From NCBI RefSeq assembly GCF_900102035.1, contig NZ_LT629689.1, positions 3,332,001 to 3,396,000 on the forward strand: a stretch of 64,000 nucleotides of DNA, in the 5' to 3' direction. Positions 16,950 to 26,168 of the stretch are shown piece by piece. The translations under genes were made by a program, and so were the position numbers. The DNA comes from Pseudomonas extremaustralis. Its GTDB lineage: Bacteria; Pseudomonadota; Gammaproteobacteria; Pseudomonadales; Pseudomonadaceae. The notes under the pieces are model-generated. The model searched no databases, was not told where the DNA came from, and saw only the letters and a program-made list of their open reading frames with translations. Each line of letters opens with the position of its first letter. The first letter of the stretch is position 1.

Positions 16950-17343
16950 CATGGGGCTCCTGAGTGTTTTCAAATTTTTCTTTGAACGCACAGTAACGAC
17001 TTCTACAGGCGATTTGCCAGTGAAGGTTCAAAAAAGTTAATAAAGGGGGAGGTTTCGCTGCAAATCGCCGGCAATGCCCCTGCTGTCAGCAGTTGATCTG
17101 GATTTCGGTCCGGCGGTTGAGCGCGCGACCTTCAGCGGCTCCGTTGTCAGGCACCGGATGGCTTTCGCCCGCACCGGCGGGGGCCGATGGGTGGACTAAA
17201 GACCGCTCTTTTCAACTGCGCTACTACGCCACACCCCGTATTCATTGAGGTTTGCCGTCCACATCGGACTTTTCGCAGCCGTATGCTCTAGGCCCGCACG
17301 CTCAGCCGCGCTAGTCTCTGAGGTCTTGATGTGAGGATCTCTG
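16950..17343. other. Intergenic region with gene remnants
   Basis: About 394 bases between the divergent collagen-like gene and the gene at 17344. It contains the promoter of the collagen-like gene at its left end, an OmpA C-terminal fragment on the minus strand (separate entry) and, next to it at about 17178-17220 on the minus strand, a stretch with TAGCGCAGTTG followed by GAGC that resembles a tRNA D-arm but does not continue into a foldable tRNA. Confidence 0.6.
17086..17201 (-). pseudogene. C-terminal fragment of an OmpA-like domain
   Basis: Read on the minus strand, this stretch encodes a peptide ending GRALNRRTEIQINC and stop, preceded by GAGESHPVPDNGAAE. That is the characteristic last motif of OmpA C-terminal peptidoglycan-binding domains. 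The frame is closed by an upstream stop near 17201 and has no start codon or remaining domain, so it is a remnant left by deletion or recombination. The intact OmpA-family gene at 8452 shares only the family motif. Confidence 0.75.
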
Positions 17344-17841
17344 ATGACCGCTGGTATTTCTTCCCGTACACCCCAGCAAGCCTTGGCTGCCCTGCTGGAT
17401 CTGCACCAGCCCAAACGCCTGCTGCTATTGGGCGCCAGCCAGTTCCCGGCACTGGATGCCTTCCAGGCGGCCCACCCGGATACCCACGTTAGCGTGGCAG
17501 TGCCCGGGGCCTTGCCGGCGGAGCTTGCAGCGCAGCGTTTTGACCTGGCGCTGGTGGTGGACTGCCTGGAACACCTGTCAAAACCCCAAGGCCTGACCCT
17601 GCTCGGCGGCATTCGCAACCTTAATGCCAGCCGTATTGCCGTGCTGGTGGACCTGGGCGCCTGCGACTGGAAAGACACCGACTTTTTCTCCCTGGCCCTG
17701 CAGGCCGGCGAGCGCTTCCAGCGTGATGAGCAGGTTCTGACCCTGTTCACCTACGATCTGCTTGACTATAAACAGGTACCGGACTGGCTCAACGCCCGGT
17801 TCTGGGCCAACCCGGAAAACTTCGGAAAGTATTGGTGGTAA
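17344..17841 (+). CDS. Conserved hypothetical protein, methyltransferase-like fold
   Basis: A 165-residue protein. The N-terminal half resembles a Rossmann methyltransferase: [16 protein letters not shown] in place of motif I, and [15 protein letters not shown], close to the MetW/UbiG-type motif. The glycine-rich SAM loop is degenerate (GASQF), so SAM binding is doubtful. It may be the pseudomonad family called DUF6231; that name is recollection, not a search. It ends four bases before the YchJ-like gene, so the two form an operon. Confidence 0.75.
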   Translation: MTAGISSRTPQQALAALLDLHQPKRLLLLGASQFPALDAFQAAHPDTHVSVAVPGALPAELAAQRFDLALVVDCLEHLSKPQGLTLLGGIRNLNASRIAVLVDLGACDWKDTDFFSLALQAGERFQRDEQVLTLFTYDLLDYKQVPDWLNARFWANPENFGKYWW

Positions 17842-17845
17842 GCCG

Positions 17846-18316
17846 ATGAGTACATCCATTTGTCCCTGCGGCAGCGGCAACCTGCTGGATGCCTGCTGTG
17901 GCCATTATCACGCCGGGCATCCGGCGCCTTGCGCCACCGCACTCATGCGCTCACGCTATAGCGCCTATGTGCTGGGCTTGGTGGACTACCTGGTCGCTAC
18001 CACGTTACCCGCGCAACAGGCCGGCCTGGACCGTGACGCGATCGCCGCCTGGAGCGCCCAGAGCACCTGGCTCGGCCTGGAGGTGGAAAGCTCGGAGGTG
18101 TTCGGCGGCCAGCCGGAACATGCCTTCGTGACCTTCACCGCACGCTGGCATGACAGCACCGGCGAACATAGCCACCGCGAGCAGTCCTCTTTCGTACAGA
18201 ATGACGGGCGCTGGTACTTCATCGACCCAACGGTGGAGGTCAAGGCAGGACGCAACGATGCGTGCCTGTGTGGCAGTGGGCAGAAATTCAAGAAGTGTTG
18301 TTCCAGCTACCTCTAA
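17846..18316 (+). CDS. YchJ-family protein with two SEC-C motifs
   Basis: A 156-residue protein of the UPF0225/YchJ family. SEC-C zinc-binding motifs occur at both ends: [17 protein letters not shown] at the N terminus and [17 protein letters not shown] at the C terminus, flanking an NTF2-like core with [15 protein letters not shown] motifs bind Zn and also occur in SecA, where they contact SecB and ribosomes; the function of YchJ is not known. The ATG at 17846 is four bases after the upstream stop; the frame is open earlier but overlaps that gene. Confidence 0.92.
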   Translation: MSTSICPCGSGNLLDACCGHYHAGHPAPCATALMRSRYSAYVLGLVDYLVATTLPAQQAGLDRDAIAAWSAQSTWLGLEVESSEVFGGQPEHAFVTFTARWHDSTGEHSHREQSSFVQNDGRWYFIDPTVEVKAGRNDACLCGSGQKFKKCCSSYL

Positions 18317-18337
18317 ATCCATTCAAAGGACAACGCC

Positions 18338-18820
18338 ATGCTTCGGATGTACAGCTTGATGCTGGCGCTGACCCTCATGTTGACGGGCTGCGCTTCATGG
18401 TTCGAAGACGACTCGCCGCCGCCCCACGTCTCGCTGGTCAAGGTCGAAGTGGTGCGCGCCAAGCTGCTGGAGCAGAAATTCAAGCTGTACTTTCGCGTGG
18501 ACAACCGCGACGACTCGGACCTGACCGTGCGCGGTCTGATCTACAAAGTCACCCTCGGCAACTTTGTGCTGACCGAGGGCGAGTCCAACGAATGGCTCAC
18601 CGTACCGCCACGGGGCCACGCCTTCTTCAAGGTCTCGGTGCGCACCAACCTCTGGCCGCAAATCCGCGATGTGGTGCAGATGCTGAAAAACCCCGACAAA
18701 CCCGTGCCCTATCGCCTGGAAGGTGAACTGAAAACCGGATTATTCATCGGTTATGACGTGCAGGTGAACCACAATGGCGAGATAATCCCCGGCGATTTTA
18801 TTCCGGAGCGACATCAATGA
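18338..18820 (+). CDS. LEA14-like lipoprotein
   Basis: A 160-residue predicted lipoprotein with lipobox MLTGC (Cys18) followed by a single LEA type 2/WHy domain: [35 protein letters not shown] and the hydrophobic strand pattern to the C terminus. WHy domains occur in water-stress proteins, where they are thought to stabilise membranes or proteins. Its stop codon overlaps the start of the next gene (ATGA), so translation of the two is coupled. It lies 21 bases after the YchJ-like gene in the same operon. Confidence 0.85.
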   Translation: MLRMYSLMLALTLMLTGCASWFEDDSPPPHVSLVKVEVVRAKLLEQKFKLYFRVDNRDDSDLTVRGLIYKVTLGNFVLTEGESNEWLTVPPRGHAFFKVSVRTNLWPQIRDVVQMLKNPDKPVPYRLEGELKTGLFIGYDVQVNHNGEIIPGDFIPERHQ

Positions 18821-19017
18821 CTCAACAACCCCATGTCCATGGTCCTGACTGCAACCACGATCACGATCACCATGATCACGACCACGGCCATGTCCACGGC
18901 CCGAATTGCGGCCACGCTCACCAGGAACCGGTACGCAACGCCTTGAAGGACGTTGGCCGCAACGATCCGTGCCCATGCGGCAGCGAGAAGAAATTCAAGA
19001 AGTGCCACGGCGCCTGA
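18817..19017 (+). CDS. Small His-rich SEC-C metal-binding protein
   Basis: A 66-residue protein in two parts. Residues 6-35 hold twelve histidines in HVHGPDC / [12 protein letters not shown] / HVHGPNCGH runs plus two cysteines, like nickel- or zinc-storage tails of metallochaperones. Residues 47-64 are a SEC-C motif ([17 protein letters not shown]). It starts inside the last codons of the LEA14-like lipoprotein gene (four-base overlap). No signal peptide, so cytoplasmic. A metal buffering or delivery role is an inference from composition. Confidence 0.85.
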   Translation: MTQQPHVHGPDCNHDHDHHDHDHGHVHGPNCGHAHQEPVRNALKDVGRNDPCPCGSEKKFKKCHGA

Positions 19018-19119
19018 TACCAGGCTCCTGAAAATAAGCCTTAGCTCCTGCTTGCGTCGTTTCGCCGCGCTCACTAACGTAGCGCCTTTACTGACGCTAC
19101 CCCCCGCAGGAGCTTTGCC

Positions 19120-21561
19120 ATGGCCTCGCCAGCCCTCTCACATTTTCTTCCCCGGTTCGGCGTTGCCGCGGCAGTGGCCAGTGCATTAAGCCTGGCCGGT
19201 TGCCAGCTCCAGAGCACCCAGGACACCCTGCTTCCCGTTGCCGGCGTCCAGCCGATCAAGGGCCTCGCACAGAATGTTTCGATACGCCGCAACGCCCAAG
19301 GCATGCCGCTGATCGAAAGCAACACCTTTCACGACGCACTGTTCAGCCTCGGCTACGTGCATGCCAGCGACCGCATCACACAGATGGTCACGTTGCGCCT
19401 GCTGGCCCAGGGCCGTCTGGCGGAAATGTCCGGCCCCGACGTACTGGATGTCGACCGCTTCATGCGCGCCGTCAACCTGAAGAAAAGCGCCGGCGAGCTG
19501 TACAACGCCTCGTCGCCGCGTCTCAAGCGTTTCTTTGAAGTGTATGCCCGGGGCGTCAACGCCTACTTGTTCCGCTACCGCGACAAGCTGCCGCCGGACC
19601 TCGCCCGGACTGGCTACAAGCCCGAATACTGGAAGCCGGAAGATTCGGCACTGTTGTTCTGCCTGCTGAATTTCAGCGAGTCGGCCAACCTGCAGGAAGA
19701 ACTGGCGTCCCTGGTACTGGCGCAAAAAGTCGGCGTCGACAAACTCGCCTGGCTCACTCCGAGCGCGCCGGACGAACCGATTCCCCAGGCCGAAGCCGAC
19801 AAACTCAAGGGCGTGAACCTGGGCCAGATCACCGGCCTTGCCGGGCTGGATGCGGCCAGTCAGCAACTGAGCAGCCTCAACTCCCTGGCGGTGACGACGT
19901 CGAGCAACTGGGCCATCGGCCCACAACGCAGCCGCAGCGGCAAAAGCCTGCTGGCCAACGACCTGGCCGCCCAACCGCAAGCACCGTCGCCGTGGAGCTA
20001 CGTGCAGATTCGCGCACCGAAGTACCAGGCGGTCGGTGCCTCGATTGCCGGCCTGCCCACCCTGCTGTCCGGCTTCAACGGCAAAGTGGCGTGGAGCATG
20101 AGCGCGGTCAAGGGCGATACCCAGGACCTGTTCCTGGAGAAAGTCAAACGCCAGGGCAACGCGTTGTACTACGAAAACAACGGAAAATGGCTACCGGCGG
20201 GGGTACGTAACGAAACGTTCTTCGTCAAAGGCCAACGCTCGATCCGTGAAGTGGTGTACGAAACCCGTCACGGCGCCCTGCTCAACAGCAGCCAGGCGCT
20301 GACCACGGGCCTGGGCCTGGCCCTGCAAACCGCCGACTTCAAAGACGACAAGAGCCTCGATGCGTTCTTCGACCTGTCCCGTGCGCAAAGTGTCGCCAAG
20401 GCCTCGGACGCGACCCGTGAAATCCGCGCTATCGCCTTGAACATGGTCTTCGCCGACGCCACCAATATCGGCTGGCAAGTCACCGGCCGCTTCCCCAACC
20501 GCCGCGAAGGCGAAGGCCTGCTGCCCTCGCCGGGCTGGGACACACGCTTTGACTGGGACGGTTACGCCGACGCGATGCTGCACCCGTACGACCAGGACCC
20601 GGCCCAAGGCTGGATCGGCACCGCCAACCAGCGCACCGCGCCGCGTGGCTATGGCATGCAGTTGTCCAACTCCTGGGATGCGCCGGAGCGCAGCGAACGC
20701 CTGGCGCAATTGGCCAATGCTGGCAAGCATGACAGTCGCAGCGTGATTGCCATGCAGTACGACCAGACCACCACCTTCGCCGCCAAACTCAAGACCATGT
20801 TCAAGGCGCCGGGCATGGCCCAGCCGCTGAAACAGGCGATTGACGCTTTACCGACCGCGGAACAGGCCAAGGCACGGGAAGCCCTCAATCGCCTGATGGC
20901 CTTCGACGGTCGTCTGGTGGCCACGTCCGCCGACGCCGCGCTCTATGAGCTGTTCCTGCAGGAAAGCACCAGGCAGATCTTCCTCGACGAACTCGGCCCG
21001 GAAAACAGCGCCAGCTGGAAAGCCTTTGTCAGCAATGCAGGCTTGTCCTACGCCGCCCAGGCCGACCACCTGCTGGGGCGCGAAGACAGCCCGTTCTGGG
21101 ACGATGTGCGCACTGCGCAAAAAGAAGACAAGCCCGCCATCCTCGCCCGCAGCCTGGCCGCCGCGATCAGCGCCGGCGACAGCCAACTGGGCGCCGACCA
21201 CAAGGCCTGGCAGTGGGGCAAACTGCACAGCACCACCTGGAAAAACACTCAGGGCCAGGCGATTCGCGGCCCGCTGGCGTCCGGCGGCGACCACAACACC
21301 TTGAACCCGGCGCCGTACAGCTGGGGCCGGGACTTCAATACCACCCAAGTGCCGGCGCTGCGCATGATCATCGACTTCGGCCAACCGGAACCGATGATGG
21401 GCCAAGGCGGCATCGGCCAATCCGGCAACCCGGCCAGCCCGAACTATGCCAATGGCATTGACCCGTCGCTCAAGGCGCAATACCTGAGCTTCCCGATGCA
21501 GCCGCAGAACTTCGACAAGGTGTATGGAAAAGCCAGGCTGACCCTGACACCCGGCAAATAA
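19120..21561 (+). CDS. quiP: Acyl-homoserine lactone acylase QuiP (penicillin acylase family)
   Basis: An 813-residue Ntn-hydrolase precursor. The start [14 protein letters not shown] and many further segments match P. aeruginosa QuiP (PA1032) as I remember it. Lipobox LAGC (Cys28) suggests membrane anchoring in the periplasm. The nucleophile after self-cleavage is expected to be S261 in [11 protein letters not shown], with a propeptide before it. Compared with PAO1, about 20 residues are missing in the linker before the SGGDHNTLN segment. QuiP degrades long-chain AHL signals; other amides may be the real substrates. Stand-alone gene after the SEC-C cluster. Confidence 0.92.
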   Translation: MASPALSHFLPRFGVAAAVASALSLAGCQLQSTQDTLLPVAGVQPIKGLAQNVSIRRNAQGMPLIESNTFHDALFSLGYVHASDRITQMVTLRLLAQGRLAEMSGPDVLDVDRFMRAVNLKKSAGELYNASSPRLKRFFEVYARGVNAYLFRYRDKLPPDLARTGYKPEYWKPEDSALLFCLLNFSESANLQEELASLVLAQKVGVDKLAWLTPSAPDEPIPQAEADKLKGVNLGQITGLAGLDAASQQLSSLNSLAVTTSSNWAIGPQRSRSGKSLLANDLAAQPQAPSPWSYVQIRAPKYQAVGASIAGLPTLLSGFNGKVAWSMSAVKGDTQDLFLEKVKRQGNALYYENNGKWLPAGVRNETFFVKGQRSIREVVYETRHGALLNSSQALTTGLGLALQTADFKDDKSLDAFFDLSRAQSVAKASDATREIRAIALNMVFADATNIGWQVTGRFPNRREGEGLLPSPGWDTRFDWDGYADAMLHPYDQDPAQGWIGTANQRTAPRGYGMQLSNSWDAPERSERLAQLANAGKHDSRSVIAMQYDQTTTFAAKLKTMFKAPGMAQPLKQAIDALPTAEQAKAREALNRLMAFDGRLVATSADAALYELFLQESTRQIFLDELGPENSASWKAFVSNAGLSYAAQADHLLGREDSPFWDDVRTAQKEDKPAILARSLAAAISAGDSQLGADHKAWQWGKLHSTTWKNTQGQAIRGPLASGGDHNTLNPAPYSWGRDFNTTQVPALRMIIDFGQPEPMMGQGGIGQSGNPASPNYANGIDPSLKAQYLSFPMQPQNFDKVYGKARLTLTPGK

Positions 21562-21886
21562 CCGGTTCCCCTGAAGACGCCGGACCAACATCTGCGAGGG
21601 GGCTTGCTCGCGATAGCAGTGGATCAGTCGATACACGTGTGACTGACCCACTGCTATCGGGAGCAAGCCCCCACATTTTCAATCTCCAAATGATCTGAAA
21701 TGGTGCGCTGTTTTTTTCATGCCCATTTTCGGGCATCTCCTACACTAATAACGCCTTTGTCCTACCTTTTAAAACGCTCATTCGGAACTATGGTGCAGAA
21801 ATTGCTACTTGTGATCCGTCTGACACCGTTCAGTAACAGTCCTAAACGCGCCACAAGCGCCTATCTTGGTTTCTAGGGATTACATA
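21562..21886. other. Intergenic region between quiP and aotJ
   Basis: About 325 bases: the type B repeat at 21592-21674, then a small hairpin ATGCCC/GGGCAT at 21719-21736 and a TACACT box at 21741 that could be a -10 element for aotJ with a weak -35. I see no TGTCGC half-site of the Pseudomonas ArgR consensus here on either strand. Confidence 0.5.
21592..21674. repeat. Paired inverted repeat, type B
   Basis: The left arm TGCGAGGGGGCTTGCTCGCG ATAGCAGTGG and the right arm CCACTGCTATCGGGAGC AAGCCCCCACA are inverse copies with a short centre containing ACACGTGTG. A related unit lies at 42856-42951. The core GGGGGCTTGCTC differs from the type A repeats. Confidence 0.88.
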
Positions 21887-22666
21887 ATGAAAAAAGCATT
21901 GCTGACCCTTTCCGCACTGGCTCTGTGCATGGCCGCAGGTTCCGCCTTGGCCAAGGAATACAAGGAACTGCGTTTTGGTGTCGATCCGTCCTACGCTCCG
22001 TTCGAATCCAAAGCGGCTGACGGTAGCCTGGTGGGCTTTGATATCGATCTGGGCAATGCGATCTGCGCCGAACTGAAAGTGAAGTGCAAGTGGGTCGAAA
22101 GCGACTTCGACGGCATGATTCCAGGCCTGAAGGCCAACAAATTCGACGGTGTGATTTCGTCCATGACCGTCACCGAAGCCCGTATGAAGGCTATCGACTT
22201 CTCCAATGAGCTGTTCTCCGGCCCAACGTCGCTGGTATTCAAGAAAGGCGCCGGTTACTCCACTCCCGAGTCCCTCAAGGGCAAAACCGTGGGCTACGAG
22301 CAAGGCACCATCCAGGAAGCCTACGCCAAGGCCGTGCTGGACAAAGCCGGTGTGACCACCAAGGCCTACGCCAACCAGGACCAGGTTTACGCCGACCTGA
22401 CCTCCGGCCGTCTCGATGCGTCCGTGCAGGATATGCTGCAGGCCGAACTGGGCTTCCTGAAGTCGCCAGCCGGTGCCGACTATGAAGTCAGCGCAGCCAT
22501 CGACGACCCATTGCTGCCGGCGAAAACCGCCATCGGTATCAAAAAAGGTAACACTGAGCTGAAGGCCCTTTTGGATAAAGGTATCAAAGCGTTACACGAT
22601 GATGGCACCTACGCCACCATCCAGAAGAAACACTTTGGCGATCTGAACCTGTACAGCGGCAAATAA
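21887..22666 (+). CDS. aotJ: Arginine/ornithine ABC transporter, periplasmic binding protein
   Basis: A 259-residue solute-binding protein with signal peptide MKKALLTLSALALCMAAGSALA. The family-3 binding-protein signature GFDIDLGNAICAEL is present, and the FGVDPSYAPFE and VISSMTVTEARM segments match the LAO/AotJ/HisJ group that binds basic amino acids. The ATG at 21887 gives the signal peptide. It is the first gene of aotJQMOP and is followed by a strong hairpin that should keep its expression above that of the permeases. Confidence 0.92.
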   Translation: MKKALLTLSALALCMAAGSALAKEYKELRFGVDPSYAPFESKAADGSLVGFDIDLGNAICAELKVKCKWVESDFDGMIPGLKANKFDGVISSMTVTEARMKAIDFSNELFSGPTSLVFKKGAGYSTPESLKGKTVGYEQGTIQEAYAKAVLDKAGVTTKAYANQDQVYADLTSGRLDASVQDMLQAELGFLKSPAGADYEVSAAIDDPLLPAKTAIGIKKGNTELKALLDKGIKALHDDGTYATIQKKHFGDLNLYSGK

Positions 22667-22674
22667 TGCCTGGG

Positions 22675-22703
22675 GCGCCCCTTTTCCGAAGGGGCGCTTT
22701 TTT
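22675..22703 (+). terminator. Intra-operon terminator/attenuator after aotJ
   Basis: GCGCCCC, a nine-base loop and GGGGCGC followed by TTTTTT. It separates the binding-protein gene from aotQ, the usual device for unequal expression in ABC uptake operons. Confidence 0.9.
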
Positions 22704-22723
22704 ATCGCCATAGGTCCTGATTT

Positions 22724-23452
22724 ATGTTCGAAGAACTGTTGCAAACCCTCGGGCTGAGCGCGCTCAGTTTGAAGGGTTTCGGCCCGTTGTTGCTGCAAGG
22801 CACCTGGATGACCCTCAAGTTGTCGGTGCTGTCCCTGGCCGTCAGCGTGTTGCTGGGCCTGCTCGGCGCCAGCGCCAAACTCTCCAGCCTGCCCTTGTTG
22901 CGCATCCCCGCCCAGCTCTACACCACATTGATTCGCGGTGTACCCGACCTGGTGCTGATGCTGCTGATTTTCTACAGCCTGCAAACCTGGCTGACCGGTC
23001 TTACCGACTTCATGGAATGGGAATACATCGAAATCGACCCATTCAGCGCCGGGGTGATCACCCTGGGCTTTATCTACGGTGCGTACTTCACCGAGACCTT
23101 TCGCGGCGCGATCCTCGCCGTGCCCCGCGGCCAACTGGAAGCCGCCACGGCCTATGGCCTCAAGCGCGGCCAACGGTTTCGCTACGTGACCTTCCCGCAG
23201 ATGATGCGCTTTGCCCTGCCGGGCATTGGCAATAACTGGATGGTGATGCTCAAGGCCACCGCGCTGGTGTCGATCATCGGCCTGGCGGATCTGGTCAAGG
23301 CCGCCCAGGATGCCGGCAAAAGCACCTATCAGCTGTTTTATTTCCTGGTCCTCGCCGCGCTGATCTACCTGTTGATCACCAGCGCGTCCAACTTCGTCCT
23401 GCGCCGTCTTGAACGTCGCTACGCCGCAGGCTCCCGGGAGGCAGTGCGATGA
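22724..23452 (+). CDS. aotQ: Arginine/ornithine ABC transporter permease AotQ
   Basis: A 242-residue inner-membrane permease of the HisQ type with about five transmembrane helices. The amino-acid permease signature is visible in the LLQGTWMTLKLSVLSLAVS start, RGVPDLVLMLLIFYS, and the EAA loop EAATAYGLKRGQRFRYVTFPQ that docks on the ATPase. It overlaps aotM by four bases (ATGA), so the two permease subunits are translated together. Confidence 0.93.
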   Translation: MFEELLQTLGLSALSLKGFGPLLLQGTWMTLKLSVLSLAVSVLLGLLGASAKLSSLPLLRIPAQLYTTLIRGVPDLVLMLLIFYSLQTWLTGLTDFMEWEYIEIDPFSAGVITLGFIYGAYFTETFRGAILAVPRGQLEAATAYGLKRGQRFRYVTFPQMMRFALPGIGNNWMVMLKATALVSIIGLADLVKAAQDAGKSTYQLFYFLVLAALIYLLITSASNFVLRRLERRYAAGSREAVR

Positions 23453-24159
23453 TCGAACTCTTGCAGGAATACTGGCGCCCCTTTCTTTATAGCGACGGCC
23501 AGCACATCACCGGCCTGGCCATGACCCTGTGGCTGCTCAGCGCGTCCCTGGTCATCGGTTTCCTGGTGTCGATCCCGCTGTCCATCGCCCGGGTATCGCG
23601 CAATCCTTTGGTACGCTGGCCGGTGCAGTTCTACACCTACCTGTTCCGTGGCACGCCGCTCTATATCCAACTGCTGATCTGCTACACCGGCATCTACAGC
23701 ATCGCCGCCGTGCGCGCGCAACCGGTGCTCGATGCGTTCTTTCGCGACGCGATGAACTGCACGATCCTGGCCTTCGCCCTCAACACCTGCGCCTACACCA
23801 CGGAGATTTTCGCCGGCTCCATCCGCAGCATGGCCCACGGCGAAGTCGAAGCGGCCAAGGCCTATGGCTTGAGCGGCTGGAAGCTGTACGCCTATGTGAT
23901 CATGCCGTCGGCGCTGCGCCGCTCGTTGCCCTACTACAGCAACGAAGTGATCCTGATGCTGCACTCGACCACGGTGGCGTTCACCGCGACGATTCCAGAC
24001 ATCCTCAAAGTGGCCCGGGACGCCAACTCGGCCACCTTCATGACTTTTCAATCATTCGGCATCGCGGCGCTGATCTACCTGACCGTGACGTTCGCCCTGG
24101 TCGGTCTGTTTCGCCTGGCCGAACGCCGCTGGCTGGCGTTTCTCGGACCGAGCCATTAA
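23449..24159 (+). CDS. aotM: Arginine/ornithine ABC transporter permease AotM
   Basis: A 236-residue HisM-type permease, partner of AotQ. Motifs are GLAMTLWLLSASLVIGF in the first helix, FRGTPLYIQLLICYTG, and the EAA loop EAAKAYGLSGWKLYAYVIMPS. About five transmembrane helices. Starts within the end of aotQ and is followed after nine bases by aotO. Confidence 0.93.
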   Translation: MIELLQEYWRPFLYSDGQHITGLAMTLWLLSASLVIGFLVSIPLSIARVSRNPLVRWPVQFYTYLFRGTPLYIQLLICYTGIYSIAAVRAQPVLDAFFRDAMNCTILAFALNTCAYTTEIFAGSIRSMAHGEVEAAKAYGLSGWKLYAYVIMPSALRRSLPYYSNEVILMLHSTTVAFTATIPDILKVARDANSATFMTFQSFGIAALIYLTVTFALVGLFRLAERRWLAFLGPSH

Positions 24160-24168
24160 GGAGCCTTC

Positions 24169-25287
24169 ATGCGTCATCAGGTTCATGAACTGATCGCGCC
24201 GGTGCCCGGCACGGCGCGGCAGATTCACAGCTTTCACTTCGGCCCGGAACAGGCCGAAAGCAAGATCTACATTCAGTCGTCACTGCATGCCGATGAACTG
24301 CCGGGCATGCTGGTGGCCTGGCACCTCAAGGCGCGTCTGGCGCAATTGGCGGCGGCCGGGTGCCTGCGCAGCGAGATCGTGCTAGTGCCCATCGCCAACC
24401 CGGCGGGCCTGGAACAGGTGCTGATGGATACCCCGCTGGGCCGTTACGAACTGGAAAGCGGGCAGAATTTCAATCGCCGGTTTGTCGACCTCAGCGACGA
24501 AGTCGGTAACCAGATCGAGCATTTGCTTGGGGATGACCCGCAGCACAACGTCCAACTGATCCGCAACGCACTGTCCCGCGCCCTGGCCGCACACACCGCC
24601 GAGACCCAGTTGCAATCCCAGCGCCTGGTGCTGCAACGCCTGGCTTGCGATGCCGACATGGTGCTGGACCTGCATTGCGACTTCGAAGCCGTGGCGCACC
24701 TGTACACCACGCCCGCCGCCTGGTCGCAGGTGGAACCGCTGGCGCGCTATATAGGCTCGGAGGCCAACTTGCTGGCCACCGACTCCGGCGGGCAATCCTT
24801 CGATGAGTGCTTCACCCTGGTGTGGTGGCAATTGCAGCAACGTTTCGGCAAGCGCTTCCCGATCCCCATGGGCAGCTTTTCGGTGACCGTCGAGCTGCGC
24901 GGCCAGGGCGACGTCAACCATGGCCTGGCGGCCCTCGACTGCCAGGCGATCATCGACTACCTGATCCACTTCGGCGCAATTACCGGCGACGTGGCCCCAC
25001 TGCCGGACCTGCCCTACCCCGCGACGCCGCTGGCGGGCGTCGAACCCGTGGCCACGCCGGTGGGCGGCCTGCTGGTGTTCAGCGCCCTGCCGGGTGAATA
25101 CCTGGAGGCCGGGCAACTGATCGCCGAAATCATCGACCCCATTACTGACCGCGTAACGCCTGTGCATTGCCAGAAGGCCGGCCTGCTTTACGCCCGCTCG
25201 CTACGCCGCATGGCCACTGCCGGGATGGTCATCGGCCATGTCGCAGGCTCAGAGGCCTACCGCAGCGGCTATCTACTTTCGCCTTGA
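24169..25287 (+). CDS. aotO: AotO: succinylglutamate desuccinylase/aspartoacylase-family protein
   Basis: A 372-residue M14-like zinc hydrolase. Likely zinc ligands are in SSLHADELPG (H and E), in MVLDLHCD (H), with TVELRG supplying a conserved glutamate. This family includes AstE and aspartoacylase, which remove acyl groups from amino acids. In P. aeruginosa the same gene sits in the aot operon but is reported as not needed for transport, so its substrate is unclear. The ATG follows GGAGCC. Length and position match the aot operon. Confidence 0.88.
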   Translation: MRHQVHELIAPVPGTARQIHSFHFGPEQAESKIYIQSSLHADELPGMLVAWHLKARLAQLAAAGCLRSEIVLVPIANPAGLEQVLMDTPLGRYELESGQNFNRRFVDLSDEVGNQIEHLLGDDPQHNVQLIRNALSRALAAHTAETQLQSQRLVLQRLACDADMVLDLHCDFEAVAHLYTTPAAWSQVEPLARYIGSEANLLATDSGGQSFDECFTLVWWQLQQRFGKRFPIPMGSFSVTVELRGQGDVNHGLAALDCQAIIDYLIHFGAITGDVAPLPDLPYPATPLAGVEPVATPVGGLLVFSALPGEYLEAGQLIAEIIDPITDRVTPVHCQKAGLLYARSLRRMATAGMVIGHVAGSEAYRSGYLLSP

Positions 25288-25300
25288 GGATGCATGCCCC

Positions 25301-26065
25301 ATGTACAAATTGACCGTTGAAGGCCTGCATAAAAGCTATGGCGACAATGAGGTGCTCAAAGGTGTCTCGCTCAAGGCCAAGACCGGCGACGTGATCAGCC
25401 TGATCGGCGCCAGCGGCTCGGGCAAAAGCACGTTCTTGCGTTGCATCAACTTCCTGGAAACGCCCAACGACGGCGCCATGACCCTTGATGACAAGCCGAT
25501 CCGCATGGTCAGCGACCGCCACGGCATGCGCGTGGCCGACGATGCCGAGTTGCAGCGTCTGCGCACACGGCTGGCGATGGTGTTCCAGCATTTCAACCTT
25601 TGGAGCCACATGAGCGTGCTGGAGAACATCACCATGGCGCCGCGCCGGGTGCTGGGTTGCAGCAAGAAGGACGCCGAGGATCGCGCCCGTCGCTATCTGG
25701 ACAAAGTCGGCCTGCCGGCGCGCGTGGCCGATCAATATCCAGCATTCCTGTCCGGCGGCCAGCAGCAACGGGTCGCCATCGCTCGCGCCTTGGCAATGGA
25801 ACCGGAAGTGATGCTATTCGATGAACCCACCTCGGCCCTCGATCCGGAGCTGGTGGGTGAAGTGTTGAAGGTGATCCAGGGCCTGGCCGAAGAAGGTCGC
25901 ACCATGATCATGGTGACCCACGAGATGAGCTTTGCACGCAAGGTATCAAGCCAGGTGCTGTTCCTGCACAAAGGCCTGGTGGAAGAGCAAGGCACGCCGG
26001 AGGATGTGCTGGGCAATCCGAAGAGCGAACGCCTGCAGCAGTTCCTGAGCGGCAATCTGAAGTAA
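25301..26065 (+). CDS. aotP: Arginine/ornithine ABC transporter ATP-binding protein
   Basis: A 254-residue ABC ATPase of the HisP/GlnQ group. Walker A is LIGASGSGKSTFLRCINFL, the signature FLSGGQQQRVAIARAL, Walker B VMLFDEPTSALDPELV and the switch His in MVTHEMSFARK. The ATG at 25301 follows TGAGGA directly after the aotO stop and gives the family start MYKLTVEGLHKSYG. It energises AotQM. No argR follows it, unlike in P. aeruginosa. Confidence 0.95.
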   Translation: MYKLTVEGLHKSYGDNEVLKGVSLKAKTGDVISLIGASGSGKSTFLRCINFLETPNDGAMTLDDKPIRMVSDRHGMRVADDAELQRLRTRLAMVFQHFNLWSHMSVLENITMAPRRVLGCSKKDAEDRARRYLDKVGLPARVADQYPAFLSGGQQQRVAIARALAMEPEVMLFDEPTSALDPELVGEVLKVIQGLAEEGRTMIMVTHEMSFARKVSSQVLFLHKGLVEEQGTPEDVLGNPKSERLQQFLSGNLK

Positions 26066-26168
26066 ACCTTTGCCGCCGCCTCCCGTGGGTCTGCGGAATA
26101 GACCCACCGGAGTGTCAGCTGCCGTATGGCCAGTACGCTAGAGAACTGGCCACTTTCCCCCTGGGATA

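Noticed and set aside
17178..17220. Possible tRNA gene on the minus strand
   Set aside because: Only the D-arm looks right; the anticodon stem does not pair and no T-arm or CCA end follows, so it is not listed as a tRNA.
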